Assembly: GCF_001442625.1 (NCBI RefSeq)
Contig: NZ_LMZQ01000034.1
Coordinates: 1 to 33,070 of the forward strand
Source: Pedobacter ginsenosidimutans
Lineage (GTDB): Bacteria > Bacteroidota > Bacteroidia > Sphingobacteriales > Sphingobacteriaceae
Length of the DNA stretch: 33,070 nt
Reading direction: 5' to 3'
Shown here: piece after piece, positions 1 to 9,053 of the stretch
Layout of the letters: each line of letters starts with the position of its first letter
Position numbering within the stretch: the first letter of the stretch is position 1
Made by a program: the position numbers and the translations under genes
The notes under the pieces: model-generated
Seen by the model: the letters and a program-made list of their open reading frames with translations, nothing else
Told to the model about the DNA's origin: nothing
The model's database searches: none

Positions 1-3000
1 GGCAACCAACAGGGACTGGAACTGAATATAGGCGACTGGGTCATCTCCAATGGCAATGTTTGGGAACGTGTAGACAATAACAATAAGGTTACCAGCGTAA
101 ACGGGAGGCAGGGATCTGTAATGCTTGGCAAAGGAGATATCGGGCTAGGCAGTGTAGATAACACGAGTGATGCAGCCAAGCCTGTTTCTGCTGCTCAACA
201 GGCTGTATTGGATGGCAAGGCGAACAGTAACGGCTCGAATGCATCTGGCGTTTGGGCGATCGGTATTAGCGGCAATGCAGCAACAGTAAACTGGAGTGGG
301 GTGATAGGAAAGCCGACAAACCTGACACACTTTATAAATGACCTAGGTAATTATGGAAACTGGATAACCAAACCGCAAGCTGAAGAATGGTTTGCTGAAT
401 TGACAGGAGATGTATTTACTGGTCAGGTGGAGGCACCATCATTTAAGATCAATACTCCTGATGGCCTGCTTTTTGGGAATGATTTTTTTGGTGGTGGTGG
501 AGATCAGGCAAGAATATATATCGCAAGGGTTAATGATGAACTATCCAGCGAAAATCAGGAACTTCGAATAGAAATTGGGAATGATGCCCCTCTCGACAGA
601 ATATCTTTTAGAGCGTTAAACCCTGCTGGAATCAGCAATCCAAACGGAGTTTTTGTCGCTGACTGGGTGGTTTGGAATGCAGGGAATTTTAATCCGGCAA
701 GCAAAAGCAATATAGAACATACCCATATATGGGCAAATATTACCGACCGGCCTACCAATTTAAGCGATTTTAATAATAACTTAGGATTAGGCTCACTTGC
801 CTACTTGAATAACGGTGATGTATTGTCCTCCTCTATAACCGGTAATGCTACAACTGCAACGACTTCACAGTTTGCTGAAAGAATCGGTAATGATAGTTCA
901 TACATGCGTTTTCATTGGTCTGGCCAAGATGGACAACCCAATTGGTTATGGGGAGGTAATGCCCCAGGTGATATGTATGTTTACAATCCGGCCAATTTTA
1001 ATGTTGCGTATGCAACTTTAGCCGATTTTTCAAATAACTGGAAAACATATGGGGTAAGCAACTTTGACGATGTTACTGGCTTTAAGCTTTTAGAATCATT
1101 AAGTTCAAACACTTTAAACCAGCCGAATGTAAATAGTTGGGGGCAGGGAATACAGTTTTCTACAAATAATAACCCATTGTATGCTAATCAATTAGTCTAT
1201 TCCGCCGATGGCCAATTATGGACGAGGTCTAAATCAGGAGGATCATTTGGTAATTGGGATAGAATATTGTCTTTTGGTCAGGATGCTACAAAATTACAGT
1301 CAACAACACATCAAGGAACCTATTGGTTAGAGAATAATTGGGACGGTACTTTCTGGCAGTTACATTCGAACCATGGTGCGGGTGTTAATGTTTATCGTGC
1401 GGATCATGCAGCAGATGCAGAGCGATGGGGTGGATGGTTAGCAAACTTTAACACAGATATTTCGGATACAGGAAATCCAATAAATGCTATTGCAGTACGT
1501 GATGTGGGGGATGGTAAGTTTAAATTGGGTTACGCTCCACAGGTAAGACAGTTTTTAGGGCTAGGCTCTGCTGCTTATTTAAATGCAAGCGGAGGAAATG
1601 ATCCAATTCAATTTGGAGAAATTATTAAATATAACTCCTCAGGATTTATTAGGACATCATCAAAAGATTATGCACAAAATGATATTCCGTCTGTAATATA
1701 TGGAGCTAAAGGTAGTGATGATTTTATTTGGGCTTTCACGCCAGAATCTGTTAAAGGTTTTTTAGGCTTGGGCAGTGGCGCCTTTTTAAATGCGAATTCT
1801 TCATCAGTAGGTAATAGTTTAGCTTATAGAGATGGTAATGGATTTTTATTTTCAGAATACATCAATACAACTGGAGCATCGTCCAATATGGATGGTAATG
1901 GTACATTACAGATAAGAGGTCTTTATGGAGATTATAATAATGATGGCTATCATAGATTGTATAGTTCTTCTGCCGTTAAGGCTTTTTTAGGATTAGGTGC
2001 TGAGGGGTTTGGATACTTTAAAGGATGGGAAAGAGGATTTGAAAATAAAAACCTGAATAATCAGATAACCCAGGGATTTTATGATATCTATTCAGCTGAT
2101 AATCCAAGTGAATGGGCAAATGTACCTAATGGTGGTATCTATGGTGGGATAGCGGTATTTCATATGACCAATGTTACTACCCAATTGGCCAGTGATAGTT
2201 CAAACAGACATTTTATCCGTTGCGGTTATGGAGGCGGATCGAACCCTATTACTGCAGGTTGGAGGGAATTGGCGTTTCAGGATTCATTCACAGGAACATA
2301 TCAGCCTCTAGAAAACCAGCGGTTAAGTACAAATAACCAAGCTAATTTTGCTGGACTTGTTGTTAACGGTGGTGCCGATTTAATATTGAGTTCAAATGGT
2401 GGGAATGATATCGGCGATCTGGTATGGCAGGATACATTAGGAGAAAAGCATAGGCTTTGGGATGGTGATGCGACAAATCAAACACTTACCTATCGTTATA
2501 GAATAGGCACTGTACATTCCATTTTACATTCTGGTAATTTCAGCGTTTGGGCTCAAGAGAAAGAAAATCAGCGGCTATCAACCAATAATGATGTCAATTT
2601 TGAAAGGATCTGGGCAAACTACGGTGCTAATACCGGCAATTATTCATGGGTTGGTGCGGCTTTAACAACAAATAGTATCGAAATTGTAAACAGTTCGTCT
2701 GGAGTAACAGATTCTTCACCAACATTAGCCTTTCATAGATGTGGCTCTGGCGGACCTCAGTTCAGACTAGACCCAACAGGTACTAATGTTTTATATCTCG
2801 AAAGTGCTAATGCAAATTCTGCCCGAAATCCTTTTCAATACGGCAATGGGGCAAATAATTATTTTGTAGAATTCGTTGTTGATGGTAAACTACAGTCTAA
2901 AGGAAGGTTTAAAACATATGGCAATACCTTTTTAGGTGCATCCGATGCATTTGGCTCAGAACCAACAGTTACTTTGGCTATCGGTGATAGTGACACAGGC

Positions 3001-4815
3001 TTGCATTGGACTGCGGATGGCAATGTTCAATGGTGGTCAAACAATCAGGCATTATACAATATGCAGGATGTTTGGCGAACAAATAATTTTGATCCAAATT
3101 CAAAAGCCAATACCAGCCAATTGCAGTTGCAATATATCCGTAATTATGGAGGAGCTGAATTCTGGAGTGAAACAAATACAAGTACAGCATTTTCTGATGC
3201 AGCACTTCAATTAAGAGAAAGTCAACACGGTGCAAGCACGGGCTTTTTAGCTCCAAGGCTCGCCTTTCATTGGGGAGGCGTAGCAGCCAGCCAGATTACT
3301 ATTGAAAGTGATGGTAGGATAGCTATCACAAATAATCCCGGAACTGGTTATCAAAACTTTATTGCCAATAACGTATATGGAGCTAATGATGTTTCGGCTA
3401 ATTATACCTATGGCCAGATATTTACTTCAGGGGGAAGGATTTGGACTGGTTATGATAGTGGTTTTGCAGGTGCTGTTAGTGCTTCAAACTGGTTTAGAAG
3501 TAACGGAAATTCTGGATGGATAAATGAAACCCATCAAGGCGGCATTTACATGGAGGACAGTACCTGGGTAAGGGTCTATAACGGAAAAGCTTTTTTGGTT
3601 AACAATGAAGTAAATGCCAGTAGAATGGTAGTTAATAATGACTCGTTTAAATCTACGAGTTTTAGGGGAATGGCAGGCGATTATGATCAAAATGGTACTA
3701 CTGATAAAATTATCTGGACCATTGGTGATAACTGGGCAACCATCCAGAACATGTACGGAATCGGTTATCAGTATGGTACAAAATACGGAAATGCCCACTC
3801 AATTGTATTTAGGATAAATGGAAATGTAACCTCTGCAATTAGTTTAGAAAATGGCAATGGTTATTTTGACGGGAAATTGAGTGCAGGAACGGGTAGTAAT
3901 GGAGGTTTCGGGAATGCAACTTATACACAAGGGCATAACAATATCTGGAGATTACATTCAGATCCTGAATACGGTATAGCATACTATCAGAATTGGGGCG
4001 CTGCTGGTAGTTTAGATGCTACTGGTTTCCATTTTGGTGATAGGAACAATCCTGTGTTTTTCGTGAGAACAGATGGAGAAGTGCATTTAGGTAACGGTAA
4101 AGGATCATCCTCATTAGTAATGCACGATATTGATGAAGCCACTAGGGTTTTACATACCAATAGCAACAGAATAGGATTCCTAACCACGGGAGGAGCTTGG
4201 GGCTCTTATTGTGAAAATGATGGGGGCTGGAGAACGGACGCTGAATTTAGGGTGGGAAGTACTAAAATAAATGGGAGTGGCATTAACGTTAGCGCTGGTA
4301 ATGGGAACGGCATAGGTTTTTGGGAAAGTGGTTTTGCTGGTGCTTACTCAATCTGGATGGGAGAAACCACAACTTATGGCGGTAATCTTTCAGCTGATGG
4401 CGGTAATGATTATAATATGTACTTCAGGATGACTGATGGTAATAGAGGGTTTGTGTTCAGGACCGGGAATGGCCAAGATACCCTGCAGATTACAAATAAT
4501 AAAATAACCGTTAATGGCATAGTAAGTGCATCCGGAGGTTTTTATGATACTTCAGATAAGCGGCTAAAAACAGAAACTGATCAGATATTTGATGCCAGAA
4601 ATATAAAAGCGCACACCTATTTCAAAAATGATCAATTAGAAACCGGTTATTTTGCACAAGAGGTACAAACCTCAATGCCGCATACGGTTAAGAGTGATAG
4701 TAACGGTATCCTTTCATTAAGCTATACTCAGGTTTTGGTTGCAAAGGTTGCCAATCTAGAAGATGACGTTAAACGATTACAGGAAGAAATTAATTTTTTA
4801 AAACAAGGCATATGA
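1..4815 (+). CDS. Phage-type tail fibre with C-terminal S74 autoprocessing chaperone (5'-truncated by window edge)
   Basis: The frame is open from base 1, so the gene begins outside the window; the ATG at 121 is internal. 1604 residues are visible. The first part (TSVNGRQGSV..GDIGLGSVDNTSD) matches the linker found in many phage tail fibres. Fibre-type repeats follow: the FLGLGSAAYLNA motif near nt 781, 1552, 1759 and 1984, and the NQRLSTNN..NF motif at 2311 and 2563. Two regions (about nt 1036-1275 and 2020-2290) resemble pyocin-knob modules ending in W..RIL/WREL. The C-terminus has the S74 intramolecular chaperone motif SDKRLK (Ser codon 4552-4554, Lys codon 4567-4569), then Y/F-rich and coiled-coil residues to the stop. 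In this family the chaperone trimerises the fibre and cuts itself off before the Ser, here releasing 87 residues. Whether the particle is a prophage, a tailocin or a contractile injection system cannot be told from this window. The next gene overlaps by 4 nt. Confidence 0.85.
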   Translation, partial: GNQQGLELNIGDWVISNGNVWERVDNNNKVTSVNGRQGSVMLGKGDIGLGSVDNTSDAAKPVSAAQQAVLDGKANSNGSNASGVWAIGISGNAATVNWSGVIGKPTNLTHFINDLGNYGNWITKPQAEEWFAELTGDVFTGQVEAPSFKINTPDGLLFGNDFFGGGGDQARIYIARVNDELSSENQELRIEIGNDAPLDRISFRALNPAGISNPNGVFVADWVVWNAGNFNPASKSNIEHTHIWANITDRPTNLSDFNNNLGLGSLAYLNNGDVLSSSITGNATTATTSQFAERIGNDSSYMRFHWSGQDGQPNWLWGGNAPGDMYVYNPANFNVAYATLADFSNNWKTYGVSNFDDVTGFKLLESLSSNTLNQPNVNSWGQGIQFSTNNNPLYANQLVYSADGQLWTRSKSGGSFGNWDRILSFGQDATKLQSTTHQGTYWLENNWDGTFWQLHSNHGAGVNVYRADHAADAERWGGWLANFNTDISDTGNPINAIAVRDVGDGKFKLGYAPQVRQFLGLGSAAYLNASGGNDPIQFGEIIKYNSSGFIRTSSKDYAQNDIPSVIYGAKGSDDFIWAFTPESVKGFLGLGSGAFLNANSSSVGNSLAYRDGNGFLFSEYINTTGASSNMDGNGTLQIRGLYGDYNNDGYHRLYSSSAVKAFLGLGAEGFGYFKGWERGFENKNLNNQITQGFYDIYSADNPSEWANVPNGGIYGGIAVFHMTNVTTQLASDSSNRHFIRCGYGGGSNPITAGWRELAFQDSFTGTYQPLENQRLSTNNQANFAGLVVNGGADLILSSNGGNDIGDLVWQDTLGEKHRLWDGDATNQTLTYRYRIGTVHSILHSGNFSVWAQEKENQRLSTNNDVNFERIWANYGANTGNYSWVGAALTTNSIEIVNSSSGVTDSSPTLAFHRCGSGGPQFRLDPTGTNVLYLESANANSARNPFQYGNGANNYFVEFVVDGKLQSKGRFKTYGNTFLGASDAFGSEPTVTLAIGDSDTGLHWTADGNVQWWSNNQALYNMQDVWRTNNFDPNSKANTSQLQLQYIRNYGGAEFWSETNTSTAFSDAALQLRESQHGASTGFLAPRLAFHWGGVAASQITIESDGRIAITNNPGTGYQNFIANNVYGANDVSANYTYGQIFTSGGRIWTGYDSGFAGAVSASNWFRSNGNSGWINETHQGGIYMEDSTWVRVYNGKAFLVNNEVNASRMVVNNDSFKSTSFRGMAGDYDQNGTTDKIIWTIGDNWATIQNMYGIGYQYGTKYGNAHSIVFRINGNVTSAISLENGNGYFDGKLSAGTGSNGGFGNATYTQGHNNIWRLHSDPEYGIAYYQNWGAAGSLDATGFHFGDRNNPVFFVRTDGEVHLGNGKGSSSLVMHDIDEATRVLHTNSNRIGFLTTGGAWGSYCENDGGWRTDAEFRVGSTKINGSGINVSAGNGNGIGFWESGFAGAYSIWMGETTTYGGNLSADGGNDYNMYFRMTDGNRGFVFRTGNGQDTLQITNNKITVNGIVSASGGFYDTSDKRLKTETDQIFDARNIKAHTYFKNDQLETGYFAQEVQTSMPHTVKSDSNGILSLSYTQVLVAKVANLEDDVKRLQEEINFLKQGI

Positions 4816-5606
4816 GTTGGAGTAGCTTAACAGGAAACCAAACTGTTTCTGGTAATAATTTGCAAGAGGCTATAAATGATAAAATTCTAAAGTTAAAAAC
4901 CGGAAAATCTTTGGTTCCTAACAACAAGTGTTTAACTCGATCAGAAGCAAACAACCTCTTGAAAATTGCACCGCTTGTTAATGACAATAAGTTGGTTCTA
5001 AAATCAGAGCTACAGGCTATTGCTTGGCGTGGCGTTTCACCATCTTGTATTCAAGCTCCAGATGAAACGTTAAATGAATTTGACTATTTGGTTGTAAGAT
5101 ATAAGTGGGCATTAGGTGCGGGTAGTGATTTGGATACTTTTACTGGATACATCAATACTGGCACATCATTGGATAATGTTTTTATGGGATATGGTCGATC
5201 TCCTTACGAATTACCATCTGGTGCGAATTATCAAAATGCCTACATTGGTTGGGCCGGAGATAATACATCTAATAATGGCGTAGAGGCAATATTGGTTAAT
5301 TTTTCAAAAGTAACTCAGGATTTCCCGAATCTACCAGCTGTTACACTTAGAATGGCTGCGGCCTGGTATGGCCAAAAGAGCAGTGGAAATATCGATATGG
5401 AGATTGTAACCTATTTAGGTGGTACCATGCAAAAGGTAGGCTTTGATATTCAGAATGTTGGTGGTGTCCTTGTTCAATCTATTCAATTCCCAAAATATAT
5501 ACCAGATCCTCCTCACTGGACAAATAACATAAATATGGTAACCGCTGTGGGATTTGTTACTTACTATAAATCAAATAAATCAGGAAGAATTGTTATTACC
5601 TATTAA
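4812..5606 (+). CDS. Fibre-associated protein of unknown function, 264 aa
   Basis: The start ATG overlaps the stop of the fibre gene (ATGA), which indicates translational coupling. The N-terminus (MSWSSLTGNQTVSGNNLQEA, then a segment with K..LVPNNKCLTRSEANNL) is a pattern I associate with Bacteroidota surface or tail-adjacent proteins that often precede DUF5977 proteins; this is recalled, not searched. The remainder, about residues 75-264, looks like an all-beta domain rich in G, N, Y and W. It has no signal peptide or membrane segment, so if it leaves the cell it probably does so as part of a particle or by an unrecognised route. It may be a fibre tip, adhesin or assembly factor; no enzymatic motif is visible. 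Confidence 0.75.
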   Translation: MSWSSLTGNQTVSGNNLQEAINDKILKLKTGKSLVPNNKCLTRSEANNLLKIAPLVNDNKLVLKSELQAIAWRGVSPSCIQAPDETLNEFDYLVVRYKWALGAGSDLDTFTGYINTGTSLDNVFMGYGRSPYELPSGANYQNAYIGWAGDNTSNNGVEAILVNFSKVTQDFPNLPAVTLRMAAAWYGQKSSGNIDMEIVTYLGGTMQKVGFDIQNVGGVLVQSIQFPKYIPDPPHWTNNINMVTAVGFVTYYKSNKSGRIVITY

Positions 5607-5608
5607 CT

Positions 5609-6496
5609 ATGGCAAATACAGGATATGTGGGGTATTCCACTCTAGAGCAATATATAATCTCGAACGGATCTGCAACCGGCGTAACAAAACCTAATATTTC
5701 CTCTGATGAAGATTATATTGGGCCAGTTAAAGATGAATCGGTATGCCCACCTCAACAAAGATTTTATAATTCAGAGGTTATAGTATATGGAACTAAAACA
5801 GATTGTCCGCCAGGTTATGCGGGCAGTACGGTAGGATTGGTAGTTCCTGCCGGTCAGTTTGCTTCCACAATCAGTCAGGATGATGCCAATAATCAAGCAT
5901 TTAATTATGGTAATTCTGTTAAAGAGAGTTATGCCAATGCTGTAGGAACATGCGCTATAAGTTATTTAGTAATAAATACTGATAACCTATTGGCATTTCA
6001 AACGTCATCGTATAATGATGCCTGTGCAATTCCGATGGCAGGTGGCAACCTTTATAGATACGGTGGTGCTGCCGGTACTGTGCAAATAGGAGACCCTGTA
6101 TTCTCAAACTCATCTGGTTCACCAGCGGATCTTGGATATTACTCATTTAATCTGGATGGTAACCGTATTTGGATCAGGGTACAACTCAATTTCAATGATG
6201 GGATAACCTTCGTTAGTGAAATGGGAACATGTGTTTACCAGCAGGATAATTTTATTTCTTCAGCTAATGTTACTAGTACAATAGCTTACTTTAATGCAAG
6301 TGAGAATGTAGCCAGTAACCTGGTTATAGAATTCTTTTGGCAGGATGATCTTGGCCGGGTTGGCTATGGTAGTGTTAACATGTATCAGGGGCAAAATTTT
6401 GCAGACTGGTATTTAACAAATGGCGGTTACATTTCTACTCTCGAAATACGGGGTATATTCCCAAGTTCAGATGGAGTTTTTAAATATATATTCTAA
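5609..6496 (+). CDS. DUF5977-like repeat protein, 295 aa, fibre-cluster partner
   Basis: It begins 2 nt after the previous stop. The N-terminus (GYVGYSTLEQYIISNG..TKPN) and the segment at residues 46-115 (paired Cys, DCPPGYAGSTV, VPAGQFASTISQDDANNQA, YANAVGTC) match the DUF5977 type of short beta repeat found in long Bacteroidota surface and phage-associated proteins. The usual family members carry several such repeats; here I see one clear copy. The C-terminal 170 residues form another apparently beta-rich region with two more Cys. No signal peptide is evident. Its position directly behind the fibre and the preceding small gene suggests a shared structure or receptor-binding role, which is inference. 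Confidence 0.75.
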   Translation: MANTGYVGYSTLEQYIISNGSATGVTKPNISSDEDYIGPVKDESVCPPQQRFYNSEVIVYGTKTDCPPGYAGSTVGLVVPAGQFASTISQDDANNQAFNYGNSVKESYANAVGTCAISYLVINTDNLLAFQTSSYNDACAIPMAGGNLYRYGGAAGTVQIGDPVFSNSSGSPADLGYYSFNLDGNRIWIRVQLNFNDGITFVSEMGTCVYQQDNFISSANVTSTIAYFNASENVASNLVIEFFWQDDLGRVGYGSVNMYQGQNFADWYLTNGGYISTLEIRGIFPSSDGVFKYIF

Positions 6497-6539
6497 TTAA
6501 TTCTCTATCAATCTTTCTCAAATAACACTTAATCAATAC

Positions 6540-8957
6540 ATGAGCAATTTTACTAAAGCAGTTATAGGCAGTTTTGTTCCTGCTTTCGAAAAAGGAATAT
6601 TCGAAATTCGCTTTAGTTTTAAGCGTTTAACCCTTAGAACATTGGTTCATGACTTGATTTCGGTAGCCTCAAGCATCGGTTTTGTTATCGTACCAGCATT
6701 TTTAGTAGGGTTTATTTTTTTATTGCTACCACAGGGAAGGGATACACTTTTACTCGTTGTAGAAAATCTATCTGCTTGGAATTTTTGGCCGCTCATTTTT
6801 TTGATGCTTGGAATTACGGCATGGAGTATGGTTTCAGAACTCAGTGTCCGTTACGCAATTTACATTTCCGATAATTCGGGTAAAAACCTCAGTGATGATA
6901 GGGTGATGTGGCGGAAAACTGTTCAGAAATTGCTTGCCGCAATTTTTTTATTGTGGCCGTCTTTTATCGTTTTTGTCGGGATGGTTTGGAGTATGGTTAC
7001 GGCCACTTATATGGAAAAAATACCTAGGGTTTTATGTTTTGGTGTTTGTTTTATTCTCATTTATTGGTTAATGTCTTTCTTGTCCAATAAATATTTTCGT
7101 AAATCCGGTAAGGCAAGTGCCGGCATTTATTTAAAAACAAAGCTTGGAGAACGCTCTTTACCCGATCAGGAGCAGAAATATCTGAGGAAATTATATGGAA
7201 TTTATGAAGACTTTATTTATACATTACCAAAACCTTCTAATTTTCAGGGACCTTATAAAGAAGATCTGTTAGCTTTCTCAAAGTATTTTACAAAATCCAA
7301 AAAAGATTTTACTGAGGGATTTCCCCAGAATCCAAAAATACTCATTGAAACACGCATTGTTCCCGCCGCTTTTAAACTAATTGATCGAGAAAAAATACTA
7401 AAAGGCAGAGGAGAGCTATATAAATGGACCTACGAAATTCCGTCGATATTTTATAAAGGTTTGCACAATCAGATTAAACTGTTTGCCGGGATTTCTTTGT
7501 CGGTGTTTATTTTGATCTGCTTTATTCCCGGGGATTGGCCTGTTTTCCCCTGGATAGGAGCGCCCGCTTTAATTTGTTTTGCATTTGCTTGCTATACCGG
7601 GATTTACATGGGACTTCTGTACCTGGATAAATCTCTACTGAAAAAATGGAAAATTTCCGTACGTTTTTTGTTGATTCTTATTCTTTTATTATGCTCTATT
7701 TATAATCAGGATCATCCGGTCCGTATGGAACAACATAAATCCAATGATCGACAAACTGTTGTAAATCAATTTGATAGACGATTTGTTGTCTATAAAGAAA
7801 ATATTGACAAACAAATTCCAAAAAATAAACAGCTGAATAAATATCCGGTTGTTTTTATTTGTGCGGAAGGTGGTGCCCTGCGCACTGGAGCTTACACAAG
7901 TCTATTTTTAGCGGGTTTGGGTGCTAAATTAGAAAAGGAGCATCATGTCGATTTTAAAAAATCAATTTTTGCAATGTCAGGAGTTTCAGGTGGTGCTGTT
8001 GGCTTGGGTTTATATAATGCACTAATTTTTGAAAGCAACGATGATGGATCATCAGCAAAATCGGTCGAGCTATCTAAAAGATTTTTCCTACGCGATTCTT
8101 TATCTCCCATAATAGGTAAAATGCTGTTTGGTGATTTTCTCAACCTATTTCTGCCTTGGCATGTTGATTTATTTGACCGTTCTATTGCGCTTGAAAAATC
8201 CTGGGAAAAATCCTATCAATCGGTGGTTGGTGAAAAACAAGAAAATATATTTACAAGAAGTTTCATCGCAAAAAAAACAAAACCAGATCAGCCATTATTT
8301 ATCATCAATACAACAGAAGTTGAAACAGGATTGCAATGCTGGATCAGTAATCTCGTACCTGATAGTTTGTTGTTTAAAAACCAAAGAGATTTGCTGTCAG
8401 ATAGAGTGAATAATTTAAATTATAGTACTGCGATAAATTTTAGTACCCGTTTCCCCCTATTTTCTCCTGCCGCAAAAATTGGTGGCTCAAACCAAAAACC
8501 TCGTTTACATTATTTAGACGGGGGATATGTAGAAAACACTGGGAGTACCTCTATGTTAGAAATACTTGAGCTATTAAAAAATAAATCCCCATATTTCAAC
8601 CAGATAACGCCCATTGTAATCACTTTGCTATTTAGTGAAGAAGATAAAACAAATCCAAACATTAACTTCGGTAATGAGCTTTTAGAAGTATTAAATGCGG
8701 TTACAAATACAAGATCCGGAAACAGTAAGATCAGCAGATTTAGAATTAAACAGTTTTTAAAAGAAAACGGTAGTGGTTTTGCTATAGATGCACCGCTAAC
8801 TGCTGCAGAAAAAAACGCACCAATGAACTGGGTTTTATCTGCTCAAAGTATGAATAATATTAACCGCGATGTACAGGATAAATTGAATAATACAACAGAA
8901 TCGGGAATAATTACGAAAATACTGCGGAGTGACTTGATTTATTCTAAAATAAAATAA
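6540..8957 (+). CDS. Polytopic membrane protein with C-terminal patatin-like phospholipase domain, 805 aa
   Basis: Residues 1-390 hold about seven hydrophobic segments (roughly 41-63, 81-100, 131-155, 165-185, 313-331, 338-361, 370-388), with a soluble stretch between the fourth and fifth. The patatin fold follows from about residue 433: glycine-rich oxyanion loop EGGALRTG (443-450), nucleophile elbow G-V-S-G-G with Ser483, and the catalytic Asp660 in a DGG motif. Both members of the Ser-Asp dyad are therefore present, and a lipid acyl hydrolase acting at the inner membrane is expected. It lies 43 nt after the DUF5977-like gene on the same strand, with a strong terminator after it, so it is probably the last gene of the fibre operon. 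It could be a lysis or effector protein of the particle, a membrane-lipid maintenance enzyme, or an unrelated neighbour; the sequence does not decide this. Confidence 0.85.
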   Translation: MSNFTKAVIGSFVPAFEKGIFEIRFSFKRLTLRTLVHDLISVASSIGFVIVPAFLVGFIFLLLPQGRDTLLLVVENLSAWNFWPLIFLMLGITAWSMVSELSVRYAIYISDNSGKNLSDDRVMWRKTVQKLLAAIFLLWPSFIVFVGMVWSMVTATYMEKIPRVLCFGVCFILIYWLMSFLSNKYFRKSGKASAGIYLKTKLGERSLPDQEQKYLRKLYGIYEDFIYTLPKPSNFQGPYKEDLLAFSKYFTKSKKDFTEGFPQNPKILIETRIVPAAFKLIDREKILKGRGELYKWTYEIPSIFYKGLHNQIKLFAGISLSVFILICFIPGDWPVFPWIGAPALICFAFACYTGIYMGLLYLDKSLLKKWKISVRFLLILILLLCSIYNQDHPVRMEQHKSNDRQTVVNQFDRRFVVYKENIDKQIPKNKQLNKYPVVFICAEGGALRTGAYTSLFLAGLGAKLEKEHHVDFKKSIFAMSGVSGGAVGLGLYNALIFESNDDGSSAKSVELSKRFFLRDSLSPIIGKMLFGDFLNLFLPWHVDLFDRSIALEKSWEKSYQSVVGEKQENIFTRSFIAKKTKPDQPLFIINTTEVETGLQCWISNLVPDSLLFKNQRDLLSDRVNNLNYSTAINFSTRFPLFSPAAKIGGSNQKPRLHYLDGGYVENTGSTSMLEILELLKNKSPYFNQITPIVITLLFSEEDKTNPNINFGNELLEVLNAVTNTRSGNSKISRFRIKQFLKENGSGFAIDAPLTAAEKNAPMNWVLSAQSMNNINRDVQDKLNNTTESGIITKILRSDLIYSKIK

Positions 8958-8993
8958 TTCAGAATCAACTTATGGTTTGCTTCAAACACCATT

Positions 8994-9030
8994 AAAAAAA
9001 AGCCTTTCACGATTGAAAGGCTTTTTTTTT
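8994..9030. terminator. Bidirectional intrinsic terminator
   Basis: A perfect 9-bp stem (AGCCTTTCA / TGAAAGGCT, arms 9001-9009 and 9014-9022) with a CGAT loop is flanked by A7 on the left and T9 on the right. It serves both the patatin gene from the left and susD from the right. Confidence 0.92.
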
Positions 9031-9053
9031 AATGACATGAGATTTGCCCTTTG

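Noticed and set aside
121..123. ATG at 121 as the start of the fibre gene
   Set aside because: The frame is open to base 1 and the preceding residues continue the fibre linker motif, so the true start is outside the window.
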